Positions 30,600-43,914 of a DNA stretch of 64,000 nt are shown one piece after another. The position numbers were made by a program, and so were the translations under genes. The first letter of the stretch is position 1; each line of letters opens with the position of its first letter. This stretch comes from Agrypnia vestita (lineage: Eukaryota > Arthropoda > Insecta > Trichoptera > Phryganeidae), in assembly GCA_016648135.1 (NCBI GenBank), contig JADDOH010008010.1, positions 1 through 64,000 on the forward strand, read 5' to 3'. The notes under the pieces were generated by a model. It was given only the letters and a program-made list of their open reading frames with translations. It searched no databases and was not told the DNA's origin.

Positions 30600-32335
30600 T
30601 GGAAAAAAATTAAAAATTAGTTTATTATGAGGAAGATAGAATAAAGAAGAAGAAATGGATGGTCGAAGTAAACCGTCACAAACCAGTTGATGGAGTGAAA
30701 CAGATGTCTGGTATGAAATAGAGAGAGTTATAATGAGAAGGTAATTTCACTTAAGAAAAAGAAAAATAAGATCCCTTGTGAGTATACAGGTGCCGTGGGG
30801 TTAAGATGAAAATATAGCACAAGATAAAAGTGAGTGACAAAATACGCTATTTTTTACCAAATTTTCGGACAAATGGTACTGGGTTATTTTTCTGTATAAA
30901 CGTTTTCCACGTTAATTAAAACATACCAAATTATTTTTAACGGACATGCATGGTATATAAAACCCGATTATTTTATAATCTTTTATATATTTTAAATTTC
31001 AGTTGCAATAATGCACAATTTTGTATTACAAATACACAGAGTGTACATATTACTGTTTGTTAATAACTATTTAGGAGCCGAGTACGAACAAATATAATTA
31101 ACCTCGATGTTCATTGGCTGTGGAGCCATGAAAGATTCCATCTATTGTTTCAGTGGATCCGATTGTACTTCACGACAAAAACGTCTCATTAGCATCTCGA
31201 GCATATAAATATTGGTTCAACTTAATATTTCTCAAATAAATAGGTTTGAAATTAGTTGATAACATCGAAAAATGAAAATAATTGTATCCGTAGCTACCAA
31301 TAGTGGCAGAAAACCTAAATCTATAGTGCTTAATTAAACAGATCGATAGAAATACGATATTGCAGAAGGCCAAATGACGCGATTTTTGGAAAATTTCAAT
31401 GCGCTTTCTCCAGTCGTGACCAAGAGAAATCAGGATCTTATTTTATATATATTTACATTTGATAAAACGAATGTCAAGGACCTAAGAACATCCGTAGTTT
31501 TTATCAAATTTCGATGAAACTTTTCTGTTAAATGGACCTCGTAAATATTTCAGCTAAGTTCTTCTTTAGCCAGCCCTATCGATCATCTTATTTAAAAAAG
31601 ATGGGGTTTAGAAATATTAATTGGTAACTTCCTTAATATTGATCCTAAAGACAAAATTCTAAGGTTCTTACGGTGTACCATAAAACGGAAAATATCCATC
31701 CTTACAATATATCCTTCCTTTCCCACATAATATACGAATTTCTCCCGATTCAGCAATAAATTTTTGTTTCGAAGTACTAAGTAGCTAGATACACAGATTG
31801 CTTTGAAATACATATAGATAATATTAAATGTGCAGAAATATTATGCATATTATTTATTATTCAAGTTAATTTAAAAAAAAAACTCCACATAAAATAATCT
31901 AAGTGTATTTTAAAATGATCTATGTATCTCGTGCTTTTTCGTTGTTTTTCGATACTAGCCATCGCCAGCTGCCATTGCACTTTTTGCCGAAAATTTTGAC
32001 GTTTTTGCTATATAACTTATTCTGTAATGAAAGTGTATATTAATATTTTTATATAGAAAAGTAATATTCCGAGGACTGCAAAATATGAGATAAGAACAGC
32101 GTGGACCGCTGTGGACCACGTGAGGTTACAATTATTTTCAAAAATCGTTTTGAGATATATATATTTTTTATTTATTTCTTAAGTTAGTTAATATTACATT
32201 GTATATTAACTAGTATTGAACATTTTAAATTATTAAATCTATTTCTTATATACTATCCATAATAACCTACATATTTACATTTACATCTAATCTAATCTAT
32301 GGTACAATCTGTAATTAAAAATAAATCTTATGCTC
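30600..32335. other. No gene seen
   Basis: AT-rich with no ORF carrying a recognisable domain; minus-strand ORFs 31170-31373 and 31592-31813 look random. Confidence 0.4.
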
Positions 32336-32339
32336 TACA

Positions 32340-32545
32340 ATTCTATACTATTTTTACAGTAATTATAACATTTGTTTTTAAATATATTCATCTTACTTAT
32401 ATTCTTCATGCTTTCTGTCATCTCATCGTATGTTTTTACACCTCTGTACATTAGACAATTCTGCGTATATATCTACTTTTTTCTTATATGGTAATCTTAT
32501 TCTATTCCTATTTCTGGTGTTATAATATGTATGTACATCACTATT
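32340..32545 (-). pseudogene. LINE ORF2 C-terminal remnant (NTRN type)
   Basis: Minus strand reads YYNTRNRNRIRLPYKKK, then in another frame LMYRGVKTYDEMTESMKN, ISKMNIFKNKCYNY and a stop. This is the H-x-Y-N-T-R...S-x-x-Y-x-G-x-x-x-(W/Y)N-x-LP...FK pattern that ends ORF2 in many jockey-like LINEs. Confidence 0.6.
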
Positions 32546-33251
32546 TGCAGTAATTTAAATTTAATTTTATACAAAAAGATTCCTTAAAAAGAAATGTTGC
32601 TAAAACCTGATTAATATTTTTATCCGTATAATCTATACTTGATACTATATTTAACACATTTATAAAACATAAAATAAAGGTGTACCATAAAAAATGATGC
32701 TAATGAAAATTTGTTGTTTCCGGAAACTGAGCCGATTGTATAACTGCGTGAAATTTAGTCTATATGGACGATTCAAGTTGAGCGATTTTACATATATTTT
32801 TTTTAATATTCGGCACAATCCTGCTACACTACCGTTCCTTTTATGGAACCGCCCGCTCCGACGCGGAGAACCCGTCCGCTACACATGTGTTTGAAAGTAG
32901 GTACCCACATTGAATTTAATTGAAAGGCGTTTTAATTATTTGGGCATCTTTAATGCGGCCACACTGTCGGCGACTTAAAATGCAGCCGGGTGATTTACAA
33001 TATGCGTTATTTCACTTTTAGAAAGTCGAGATCATTAACCAGCCGTCTAACACGAGACAAAAACGGCGCTAAAAGCGCTTAATTAAACAGTTTTCAAATT
33101 AAATTAACTTTCATAAAACTATTTCAAAAACGTAATACCTATAGGTAAATAAATAAATATGCTGGACCCCTTTGACATGTGTTTTTTTTGCGTCATATGC
33201 CGCTGTACTTCAGAAACTCCTAACTAAGGCTTTCCACAACATGCAAATAAT

Positions 33252-33380
33252 TTCATCATCATCATCATCATCACTCTTGGTGGGTCTTGGCCTCCTCAAT
33301 AATCTTCCTCCACTCATCTCGGTTTAGTGCCAGCTGTCTCCAGTTCCGAAGCTCCAAGGCAGAGATGTCTTTTTTATCAT
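33252..33380 (-). pseudogene. LINE ORF2 3' end with (ATG)n tail
   Basis: Minus strand reads KDISALELRNWRQLALNRDE, WRKIIEEAKTHQE, then a run of ATG codons. Same family as the plus-strand end at 58380-58750 (LKDISELKRAAT...EEAKTHQGL). The (ATG)n/(CAT)n microsatellite at 33252-33272 grew from the LINE end. Confidence 0.75.
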
Positions 33381-33432
33381 AATTTTGATATTTTATTATG
33401 CTAGAAGAAGCATGCTAGAATAGAGGGAGACA

Positions 33433-33620
33433 ACGTAGAGTAGCTTGTTGGTCTTGTGGGTAGGACTCTCGCCTCGTGATCCAAAGGTCGCGGGTTCGAA
33501 CCTCAGTCCAGACCAGCGAGTTAGTCCTATTTTCATAGCACAAGCGCTTTGCCTAGTTCGAAAATAGTAAGAATATTGATGTGACACGTAATCCGTGTTC
33601 ACATCTATATTTTTAAAAAA
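33433..33620 (+). repeat. tRNA-derived SINE
   Basis: Head AGTAGCTTGTTGGTCTTGTG (A-box-like TAGCTTGTTGG) and GGTCGCGGGTTCGAACCTCA (B box GGTTCGAACCT), body GTTAGTCCTATTTTCATAGC and ATTGATGTGACACG, then an A-rich end. Reversed copies at 44560-44755 and 21430-21495. Confidence 0.7.
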
Positions 33621-33639
33621 AAATTGGAGAAATCCTGGA

Positions 33640-34720
33640 ATACTATAAATAGAGGTCTTGAGGATCTCCAACGAGATGAAGGCATGACACAAGATAAAGA
33701 AAAGTGTTGATGAGAAATTCGCATTGTGGAAACAGAAAAAAGGAACACTATGCTTAATCCTAAGTTCATTGACTAAGAGTGTGATCTTTATATACTTTTT
33801 TCTTGTTAATTCGATTCATTTTTGTGTTTTTAAATTTCAACAAAAAATTTTTTTTTCTGATTTTTTTTATACCCTTTCTATATTACAATTGCTTCAAAAT
33901 GCAGTATGCAGTGCGTGGTTTTGCCATTGACAGTTAAAAAAAATAACTGAATTGCAAGATTTTTTTTTAAGAAATTAGGTGTACAAATTATTTTAAAATC
34001 TTTAGATATTCTTTAATGTGTAGAAAAATTATATATACCTACATTAATATTATTTAGCATAAGGGAAACTTCAAAAATAAATAAATCGACGTTTATATTT
34101 TCTTACCTCAATTTAATTTGATCTGAAGGCAATTTTCTTACGTCAATTTTATTTTTGACGTTTAATTTTAATGTAGGTACCTTTGGTTGGACATGTGTCA
34201 AACTCGAACGAATATACGGTGACGTACCTTTATTATAATTATACCAAAAAGTTGCACGCTGTGCGCTACATTTCCATTGCCCGTTTAAAAAATCGGCGAT
34301 AGCCGATTGCCTTACTGCTAGTTTGTCTAAAGTGTGTGTAATATAAGAATATAATTTTAACTTTAAGTTTTACAGGGCTATCTATAGGAGTCACTAATAA
34401 CACATTGATAATCTGTCTATTTAAAATAAATAACAATAATAAATTAATGTACTTACTTTCGTATTATAATTCCTTTCTGGGTGCTCGATTACTTTACTTA
34501 AACAACGTTAAATCATTAACTTTAGTTAACAATGATACAACTCACACCACTCCACATGGTCAAATGTTATAAAAAAAAAACCCTCCCCAAAAGCTCCCCT
34601 TTCCCACACAGTCCACAATAAATAAACGCAGCAATATCGCGATGAATAAATAATGTTCACACACTGCTTGAAACGGAATGCAATTATTGCGTTCTAAAAT
34701 TTTGAATGTTTTGTTGAAAA
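33640..34720. other. No gene seen
   Basis: AT-rich; no motif. Confidence 0.4.
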
Positions 34721-34729
34721 ATGATTTCT

Positions 34730-34920
34730 TCGAGCGTTCGTTTTCGTATTTCGAACGATTTCTCTGCGATTTCGCGCGCACCACGACTGTTCGGTCTGCT
34801 CGCCAAGAACACGTTTGACTCTGCGCTGCCGGCAGTGGAGCGTTCTCTCCTCGCGGCGGCGCGTGGGGGGACGCGGTGGTGGGACGCGCCGGGAAAGGGT
34901 AGGCAGTGACTCGGCGACTC
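34730..34920. other. CpG-rich island
   Basis: A sharp GC and CpG rise (GCGGCGGCGCGTGGGGGGAC, CGCGCCGGGAAAGGGTAGGC) in AT-rich DNA. Could mark a promoter or first exon. The plus-strand 62-codon ORF is Arg/Ala-rich and unassigned; no TATA box is obvious. Confidence 0.3.
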
Positions 34921-34929
34921 GCGATTAAT

Positions 34930-35810
34930 CAGCCGAATTATTTAATTATGTCTGTTAATACTAATATTAATCAAAAGGTGCCGATTGCGAGTCGGGCGTC
35001 GCCTCAAACTAATTCGTGACCCAAGAGCAAGAAGGCAAGTGACAACTGCATACCAAGACAGGCGTATTACTGTACGATTTCAATTAAAGTTTTCTTTCCT
35101 CCATAATATCTATCAAATAATTAGGCGACGCAGTATAATGAAAATGCCTTCAAAATTGAAATTGTTTTTATATTAAGTACCTACTTATTGAATAAAATTG
35201 TATGTTTTCTTTATTATTTTATACTCGACAATTTATAGTTTAAATATTGAAAATTTTGAATGGAGAAATGTTTGGAACAATCATGAAATTAAAACTTTGT
35301 TTTTTTGTTTTACAAAAATAAATATCAAGAAGAGACAGTTTTTCAGAAGTTTTTCAGAAAAAGGACAGCATTATTTTTCGAATCAGTTGGTCAGAGAGCA
35401 TTTTATTAGCATTATTCGAGTCAGTAATACGTATATATTTAATATTTATTCCTTTTGGTCGCCGTCTTTGAAGAATTTTCCCTTTGGTCGCTCAACTTAA
35501 AAGCTAATTTCGTGTTTTATTCCTTATTTCGAACGATAAAGGAATTAGTGATTAATCGGTGGGTTCCAGCCGGGATCCGGGAAGAGATTTGAGAGTCGTG
35601 TGGATATTGATCAGTCTCTGTTCCCGGGGCTGGAACGAACACTGACTAATTGACGTTGAATATCTCTCTAAATGTTGTAGGTATATATCAGCCTTTTATA
35701 CTCAAACGAAGGGTTTTAAACGAGTTATATATCTGAACAATTTTAAGATAAAATTCGATAGAAATACCACGAGTGATCTGCTTGAAAACGATGGCATATT
35801 TGTTTATTAA
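34930..35810. other. No gene seen
   Basis: AT-rich. The 100-codon ORF at 35198-35500 is Phe/Asn/Ile-rich, as expected of AT-rich noncoding DNA. Confidence 0.4.
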
Positions 35811-35814
35811 TCAA

Positions 35815-35960
35815 GATAAATTAGAGAAGTCTCACAGGGACGAAGCTGCATAGAATTCTTTATAGGACGGCCACAGGGTTTGTGACCTGTATTAGCTGAC
35901 TTAAGTGATCACTTTACATAATACAACGTTCACCAATTCCACCGTAGAAATATACACAAT
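35815..35960 (+). repeat. Fold-back family F fragment
   Basis: GTCTCACAGGGACGAAGCTG, then CTGACTTAAGTGATCACTTT and CAACGTTCACCAATTCCACC. 35965-36650 holds nothing recognisable. Confidence 0.55.
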
Positions 35961-36659
35961 GTTGTATACACGAGTGTGTATTCTTTCAAATATTTGAAGG
36001 GACTTAACTAAAGACAAAGATTTCGCCGCTAGTAAGGATACCTATGTACTTATATATGATATTCTTTAGAATTATTGAACAATAGAATACGCCTTAAAAT
36101 TATGATTTTCAATTTTTTAACTCCTTTTTACTTACTTTCAAGAGATTAATTCCTTTATTAAAATACTTACAAAAATTTATTTGCATTTTATACGTATATG
36201 TTATGTTTTTGAAAAATATCATGTACTCCTAACCTATCCAGCTTAATTTAATTTAACCAAACATTAGAAAGTATGTGAGTTGTCTTGATGTATCTGTGTG
36301 CGCAGTGTATGGTCACCCTAATTATCGCTCTAAAACTTAAACAAACATTAAGTTATTTACAATTTGTGAATAAATTAACGTTTGTTTACGTTTTAGAGCT
36401 TTCTGATTGTTTGAATGCGTTAATTTCAAACTTGACAAACTTAAAGATTTGTCATTGACGGCATTACAATAATTGTCAAGAAATAGAAACATTGCTATAT
36501 TCAGAAGTCGCTCGAATGGTTTAAAAAAATAAAAGCTACGAGAAACCTAGGAGGTCCGAAAAAAGAAATTATTTTGTACGTTTGAATTACGTAGTGCAAT
36601 TCCATTTATTATCAGGATAAAAACATCGAATTTTGAAAATAACAAGATTGTTATTAGAT

Positions 36660-36958
36660 GATTGTAACCCAACTGTCAAAAGTAGAGAAATATCAAGACA
36701 TTCATCAAATGTCAATATTTCTATCATTATGACGAAAATAATGATTTTAGTTTAATATTTTAAAGGGAAATTTTTTTTTCAAAATTTTTCAAATTTAAAA
36801 AAAATAAAAAATTCGAAAAAAATTTACGAAAAAAAATTTTGAAAAAAAAATTTGTTTTCAAAAAAACATAATTTTGTTAAAAAAAATACAATAAAAAATT
36901 TACAGACGTTACACGGAGTTACGTGGACAGACAGAAAACGAAATTATTATAATTGGGA
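36660..36958 (-). mobile_element. Helitron-like 234-bp family, reversed, decayed
   Basis: Complement starts TCCCAATTATAATAATTTCG and TTTTCTGTCTGTCCACG, matching 21594-21827; its 3' end is decayed, with TTTTGACAGTTGGGTTACAA recognisable. Confidence 0.4.
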
Positions 36959-37615
36959 TTCATCAAAAACTTATATCTATGACAAAACTCCAGATTGCAA
37001 TGACCGGTTTGCGTAATGATATAAATATCGTTTCGATATCAAATGAAGTCTTTTTTAAGAATACCCAGATATCATGTAGAAAACATTGAAGAACCCATTT
37101 TAGTTTCAAATGGTTTATGAGCCATTATTGCACAACTGTTGTGCGTTAAAAAGTGGCACCATCATACATGCGGACATAAAAATACAGGATGCAATTTCTG
37201 ATTCCTGTCTTTGTTTTTTGATGACAATTATTTATGAATCTCTTATACTCCACATTCCCCCCACACAACAAATTAAATTGATTAGACAATGCAGATAGAT
37301 CTACGACTACTTTCCAAAGACCTCCCCTGTAATTGCAAAAGTTGTTAATTTAAATGAATTAAATAATACACGGGCATAAATAAATACATCCCGCCTATTT
37401 TTGAGTGTTGGGGTAATAATCACCAAAATAACAATCTTTTTATTTTCAGAATACGGCTGAATATATCTTATCTAATATATCAAGATATTAGATATATCTT
37501 ATCTAATATCTTGGGATGAAACACACGGGACGCGTTCTTTTGAGAAATTTGACAACTGTCAAATGTCATCACAGTGTTATATGCAGTTTTTATGTCAACA
37601 TCACAATAGAGAGTT

Positions 37616-38100
37616 GTATAGATCCTCGCTAATTCGAAATTTGAGGGACAAAAAAAACTTTTCAAATTATGCGAATATCCCGTTAATTCGTAATTTAAGG
37701 TACCTACGAAGAAAACATCACGAGGCGATTGCGAAATATGCCAAAACATCTTCCACAAAAAAATCTGTATTTTTACATATTTCAAGAAATCATTTCTAAA
37801 ATGCAAAAATTATTATGCTAATACAAAGACCGCGACATTCCTATTACTAAGTATACGTACATGACATATTTGAAGTATATATATGACATATTTGAAGTTC
37901 TCACTGGCGAAAAAATTCGGACTATATGAATTAAAATGTATTGATTTATGGTTCAAGGGGCTAAATATTATTAAGAATTAGGAATTTCTGGGGTTTTCTA
38001 ATTATCGGGGTTAAATTACTATGAAATTAACATTCTGGAACTTCTGGGTATTAAAAATTTAGAATTATCAGGGTTTGAATAACGGAGCTTTACTATAGCG
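37616..38100. mobile_element. Possible pogo-like TIR remnant
   Basis: TATAGATCCTCGCTAATTCG at left and the complement of the right end TATAGTAAAGCTCCGTTATT share an imperfect start, with repeated TAATTCG/TTATCGGGG words inside. Weak. Confidence 0.25.
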
Positions 38101-38104
38101 GTCA

Positions 38105-38995
38105 AGACATGATTGTTGAGATAAGGTTGAGATAACGTGAAATTTAATTTATTTATATTTTTTAGTTATTATTGTTACTAGTTATTTTGAAATTTTATTT
38201 TTCATTAAGATTAAGATTATTTTTAAATATTGTAATATTGCCTTAACATTCTTATTTTTAAATATTTCTTTATATATTTATTTGCATGTATGTTTTATAT
38301 ATTACTAAAAAAACAGTTATCTATCACACTTGTGACATTCTACGGTTCCAAAAAAAGTATGTACTTTTTTGATACTGTAAAACGGGAAAAAAAATTTGAC
38401 AAAAATACATAAAAATTAAATAATGTGTATCATTTATGTAAAATATTATGTAAACTTAAATATTAATAAAAAAATAAATAATAATAAAAAAATGTGTGAC
38501 ACAAACAATTCCGTACCTACCTACCGGGATGTGAAAAGCATATAGGTATATTTAAGTTTTAGTACATTTCGACGTTTCATTGAAACGAATTTGCATTTGT
38601 TCTATGAATAGGTGTTAAAATGTATTTGAATTACGACGATTTTATATTTATTAAAGACATGGAATGTTAATTAAAGTGAAATTTTTATAAATCCGCTTTC
38701 AAAAAAATTAACAAATAATACAGGTTGTTTATAGTCAATGCTTAAAATTCAAGCAGTAAAATATATTATAAAGTTACCATAATATAGATTTGACTTTTAA
38801 ATCGTCAATGAAAAACAATGAATAAATCATCTCGATTATCAAAATACACTTATAAGATTTTATTAAGTTTTTGAATAATTCCCAATACAAAATAGACAGG
38901 AAAAACTTATTTATGTATGCGTAATGTTTCTACGAAAAAAAAGGTAATATATCTGTCAAATATCGATATTTCTATCATTTTAGTGAAAATATTGA
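38105..38995. other. No gene seen
   Basis: Very AT-rich. Confidence 0.4.
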
Positions 38996-38999
38996 CCTT

Positions 39000-39125
39000 A
39001 ATTTATTATTTGGACGCTTTGATTGCGTGTCACACTCTGAATATCTTAAATTCCAGCAATTTACGGGCTTTACGACAGACAGACGGAGAGACAGACAACG
39101 AAATTATTATATTTGATGTAAAACA
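39000..39125 (-). repeat. TGTC-rich repeat end, reversed copy
   Basis: Complement reads AATAATTTCGTTGTCTGTCT, GTCGTAAAGCCCGTAAATTG, CTGGAATTTAAG and ACACGCAATCAAAGCG, as at 20540-20660. Confidence 0.5.
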
Positions 39126-39180
39126 AACTGTTTTCTGTGTGCAGTTTTCTGGGATATACTGCCATGTATATCCGACCTCT

Positions 39181-39227
39181 TTGGCCGACGTTTTGGAACC
39201 CATTGCAGGGTCCATCATCAGAGCTAA
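39181..39227 (-). ncRNA. Hammerhead ribozyme motif (ACGT stem III)
   Basis: Minus strand: TTAGCT, CTGATGA, GGACCC with loop then GGGTTCC, AAA, ACGT, C, GGCCAA. The 5' core is intact; G12 is replaced by A; stem I TTAGCT/GGCCAA has one mismatch and a wobble. It belongs to the terminal repeat at 39140-39290, shared with 14685-14785. Confidence 0.5.
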
Positions 39228-39659
39228 TGTGATGAGTATGTGTTGATGTTAAGGTTTAATATTGGCTTGCAATATCGTACTGAAATGAGGATTTTCGTAA
39301 TGTGTTATTAACTTAGTACTGTGGTAATCGGTTACTGTGCGTAGTAACGGAGTCGCTCACTTTTATAGGAAACATTATTTCGCGAATGTTCTGGTATTTT
39401 GCACTAACTTCTACTTCATTCTAAATTCTGCTAGATTGTTTGGAAAACTTCGATTAAGTAATTCCGTGATTTTGTGTTGAATTAGTAAGGTTACCACACG
39501 TATGCGTGTTTTAAAATACAAGCACGTTTTCCCTTTACGAGAGGTATTCACAAAGAGTACTCTGAAACAAAACATATCAAGATGTGTATAGTTGCACTAT
39601 GGTGGAAAATTTAAATAATCTCGTAATTCTTTCAAGCTTGCTGCAAGAGAACTGTTTGG

Positions 39660-40305
39660 GCAGTGCCGGATTAGGCCAGCGCGGGCCTGTAGCAAACATG
39701 TAAAACACCACCTAAAAACAAACATTTCTTATTGCTTTGATCACTTTCTGGTAAACTCCGTTCAATGCTCGCACGTTGAAACTTCTCCTTCCGGTATTTA
39801 TTACCACTAGTATCACTATGACTGTGGTCGCTCGCTTCTAATATCGCGTATTGTATTGTATTGTAATATCACCATCACGAATCATTTATCACACTAGGTC
39901 TAAGGCTTAGATATCGCAATTATTACTGTCACGAATGAATGAATGTCACGCCTTCAATAGATAAATTCCTTCAATAGATTTGTTCTAGAGATTATGAGAA
40001 GCTTGTAGAGCGTTCTAGACGATTCCTGAGTAGTGTTTCTAGTGCGTAATGGAATGTATTGAAATTTTCGAGAGATTGTGATTACGGATGACTGACCCTG
40101 CGTTGCGTGACGGCGTTGTATTGGTTAGTTCACCATCTCATTAGACTAATCAACTTTTTTAACAACTTCATCGAGAATAATAAAACAGCTGAAATAGTCT
40201 GATTAATAAATTTGGTTTGATAAATTAAAATTCTGTTTTTTATTGCGGGCCCCATAGCATTTGCCACTCCTGCTACATGGCTAATCCGGATCTGCATGTG
40301 AGTGT
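39660..40305. mobile_element. Possible hAT-like MITE
   Basis: CAGTGCCGGATTAGGCCAGC at left and the complement CCGGATTAGCCATGTAGCAG at right, both followed by GGGCC-type words. No clear target duplication. Confidence 0.3.
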
Positions 40306-40309
40306 GCAA

Positions 40310-41685
40310 CACTTGTACGGTAATGATATTTAAACTATTGTAGAAGTTAAACAATTCATTTCGTTCAACGCCAACAATAGTTAACACAGTTGTTGTGGTG
40401 ACTGTTGGAATGTTTGTGTTAACAATGCAACCAGTGAAAAGATAAAAGATACTTTTGACTCGCTGCTGTGGGTGTGAAATGTATTCGATGATAGCAATCG
40501 AAAACTGTGAATACGATCGCCGTTTTACGATGAAATACGAAATAAATTAACAAAAATTAACATCTAAATTTCACCGTAAAATAAAGTGCTAAAAGTTTAT
40601 AAGCTTCGGAAATAATAAATGATTGCACCACTTATTATTTGAATGCTGTATGTTATGAAAAAAGTAAAAAACTGTAAGGTGTTGTTGCCAGAATATTTAT
40701 TTTCATATGAATTAAAAATATTTGAAACAATTAAGGGAATCGCCATTCACAATATTTCCTTTCATTTCATTGCCGGTAAATCTGCGAGTATTAAAGACAT
40801 TTAATTGCTTGATATTTACATACATTAGGTACATATAAATATAGGATAATATAAAGTAAGCGTCTCGGCCACTACCTATTTCACTAGATATATAGAAAAA
40901 GGTAGGTAGGTTCTAAGGTAGGTAGCTTTTTTATCATTTTACCACTTGGACCGGTTTATTTTGAAAGAAAGTACATACAGTAAAAATCAAAAGTAAAAAA
41001 TATTAAAAAATAAATAAAAGTATCATGCGAGATGCAGGAAAAAATGGAAATAAATGCAAGCGATAATTTAATCGCGAAAAATCATTGGACGCAAGTTTAA
41101 TTGTGAACATTTTTATGAAATTAAGACTAGGTAATTGTCACTATCGAGAGACTTCCACTGTCCGTGGGATATTATATAAAATTTTCCAGAATTTCACCCG
41201 TTTGTTATCGCACTATCGAACGCTGGTAGTTACTTCTAAATTCTACTGGATATTAGGAAGACTTCGATTATGTGCAGTTCTAATTGTTTTAGTATTTTGT
41301 GAGAATATTTAAAGATACTCAATCACTGTTAATGATCGTTACGAAGAGATATCAGTGATGCACTAGAGTTCGTAATTTTGAGGTAATCATTACATTAAAC
41401 TTCAAAAGTACGAAATATAAATACGACACACGAATACTTCACTACAGCAACTTCAACTATGCGAGCTCTGTCTTAAGGTTGGGCACAAAGAAATGGTGCA
41501 CACAAACAACTTATCCTGGGTGCTACTATAGGTCAAAAAAGAACTTGGAAGACTACCACAATCCATTATATCTCGACGGTGGATATATGCATCGTCTTTA
41601 TCTTGTAACAAACTGGAGTCAGCACTCAGCAGTGAGGTCGACCAAGAAGAGAAAAGAAACAAAATAAGAGTATTGTTATGATAGG
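40310..41685. other. No gene seen
   Basis: AT-rich; ORFs at 41085-41312 and 41479-41667 have no motif. Confidence 0.4.
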
Positions 41686-41689
41686 TCCA

Positions 41690-42065
41690 TAGAGGTTAGA
41701 TTTAGCTACATGATCTGTCAGACCATTACAATACCGCGTACCTATTGCAATAGGCCGGTATAGCAATAAGTACGCGGAAGCACAGGGTCAATGCAGAAAT
41801 TCGGTCTCTATCACATAGCCAGCACCATTAGACTCACCGACTGGCTTCGATAAGACATGTGTATTGGGCAAGTAGCGACGGAGCCATTAAGCTAGGTACA
41901 CAAGGCTTAACCAACTGGATGTAGACCGCTGGGCAGACCCAGAGAGCTCCTTATGGACAATGTATCGGAGAAGCTAGGGAAGAAATAGGGATGGAGGAAG
42001 AAGGCAATGGATCAGAAGAAGTAAAGGGCATCATCCGGGAGGCTAGAGCTCTACAAGAGTTATAC
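41690..42065 (+). pseudogene. Probable LINE ORF2 C-terminal remnant
   Basis: In shifting frames: HIASTIRLTDWLR, then GHVY-like and KLCTRLNQLDVDRRADPES, then EREEIG/GGRRQWIRRSK and REARALQELY. It follows the order of other LINE ends but is badly eroded. Confidence 0.4.
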
Positions 42066-42299
42066 GTTATAAGTAAGTCCTGTCAGGCCAGTCCTACGTC
42101 CCGTTAGTTGGGGGATGTTACCGGTTCTACGCATGTGTGCGTGCGATGTATTTCAACCGCTTGTATCTCCTCTTCTTGATTAAAGATTACGAATTTATAC
42201 TAGATTGTTGCCATTATCTTGTTGTATCTGAATTGATTGACTCTACAATATTATTAACTCGCATTTTGACACCCCTGATATTTTATGTTTGCTGCCTGC

Positions 42300-42752
42300 G
42301 CCTGAAAGAGTGACACGAATCTCTACACTATTTTATTGTGATAAAACTAGGACCAACTCACATTTTAACTCTCTTGTACCCAGACTTCACAGGCTAGGTA
42401 ACACCTATGCCCATATCTCCTATATTTTTAATTTCAGTTTAGCATAATATAAAGATTCGCTAATAAAAGCTCTACACCCTACCGTCCTGAATTCATAATA
42501 CAATCACAAACAAATTGTTGTACCTATTTATTTGACCTTGTATATATTTCACATCTACTTTTTCTAAATCATGTTTTATCTTCTATACTTCACACCTCCT
42601 TTTTCTAAATTACTGTTATAACTTTAAACAACTATTTATACTATGTTAATTCTGTAATTTTTTGCTGTTCTACTCTTTGGATTTCTTGTAGGTATATATT
42701 ATTATGTAAAAGGTACTTCTGTGCCGTAAATTTAAATAAATAAATAAATAAA
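42300..42752 (+). repeat. Probable LINE 3' UTR with (TAAA)n tail
   Basis: Ends CTGTGCCGTAAATTTAAATA plus (AAAT)n at about 42735-42752. Similar CCGTAAATAAATAAATAA tails at 55609-55636 and 56685-56702. 42760-43620 holds nothing recognisable. Confidence 0.4.
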
Positions 42753-43623
42753 GGAGAGGCTTCTCCAAATATCGTTAACTCTGCCTGTCTTTCCCTGCTT
42801 CCTGTTTCATTTGTTGCTTGGCATTCTTCATTACCCTCTCCTTGGAGCTGGGACGTGGGAGACAATGCTTCTTCTACCAGTGCGAAGCCTCCACTCCAGA
42901 ATGTTCATTCGCCACCAGCCAGCGTCTTTGGATACCTGTAATAGAAGTCTATTGCTTCATCTGTTATCTTGATTCTCCGATGAATTGAAAACGATCTCTC
43001 AGAAACGTTCCAAGTATACCCCTTTTCGGTACTCTTTGAGCAACTTTTAAATTGTGCCCGATATTGATATCGAGGGTGTTCCAGCGCTAATCTATCACAT
43101 TTGTTACTTGTATGATAAATAATATCTCAGTTGATATGCAAATTATCCTTAATTGACTTATCATTCATCTTTATAAATTATAATATTAAACTTGTTTTTA
43201 ATGCTGTTAAATTAATATTTTATGCTAAACGTATTCATACGATTTTCATCACTAGTGGTCTGAATACTGTATTCAAATAAAACGATGATTTACTTCTCAC
43301 TAATGGCAATAAAGTCCACTAATCCGCTACAGTGGTGTTTATAACATGATGAAGTGTGATATGGGATCTGTACCCACTCTTAATTATCTTATTAATTAAC
43401 CTTTACCATACTGTGATATAGAGTGGCCTTTGGGAATTCGTGATTTAAAGTATTTTCATTTTGAATTATTTTGCACAGCCTGTCTTAAGTTCGGAGCTCT
43501 TGAAGAGTAGAAGCATTCCCTTAGCAAGCAGTCCACGGTATTCGAAGCATACGACTTCAAAACTAGATCTTGAAAGTGTCGATCGTGTTTCATTATTTTC
43601 TTCTCAGGATCTAGAGCTCGAAT

Positions 43624-43744
43624 TCAGAATCGATACTTAGATGATTTAAAGGTTAAGGTACGCCTTACAAGTTTTATTTTATACTGAAAATTACGCTTTT
43701 CAGGCGTACCTTTAACCTTTAAATTATCTAAGCATTGACTCTGA
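43624..43744. repeat. Imperfect hairpin, arms 41 bp
   Basis: TCAGAATCGATACTTAGATG...GGTACGCC (43624-43664) pairs with GGCGTACC...CTGA (43703-43744) around a 38-nt loop; about six mismatches. Could be a miniature fold-back element. Confidence 0.65.
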
Positions 43745-43914
43745 ATTTGAGCCTTTGTTCGATTCCATACAGAGCTATGAAGAGCACCAGCACTATAACT
43801 TACCAAACATATAGTAAGAAGGAATTACGCTACCAGCAAATCGACTATTAATCTTCAATTAACATTTTGCTTGGATGAATTTTACGAATACCTGGTTTAT
43901 CCATTTCTCTAATC

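Noticed and set aside
38917..39246. 109-codon ORF as a gene
   Set aside because: Overlaps two dispersed repeats and a ribozyme-bearing terminal repeat; composition is AT-driven.
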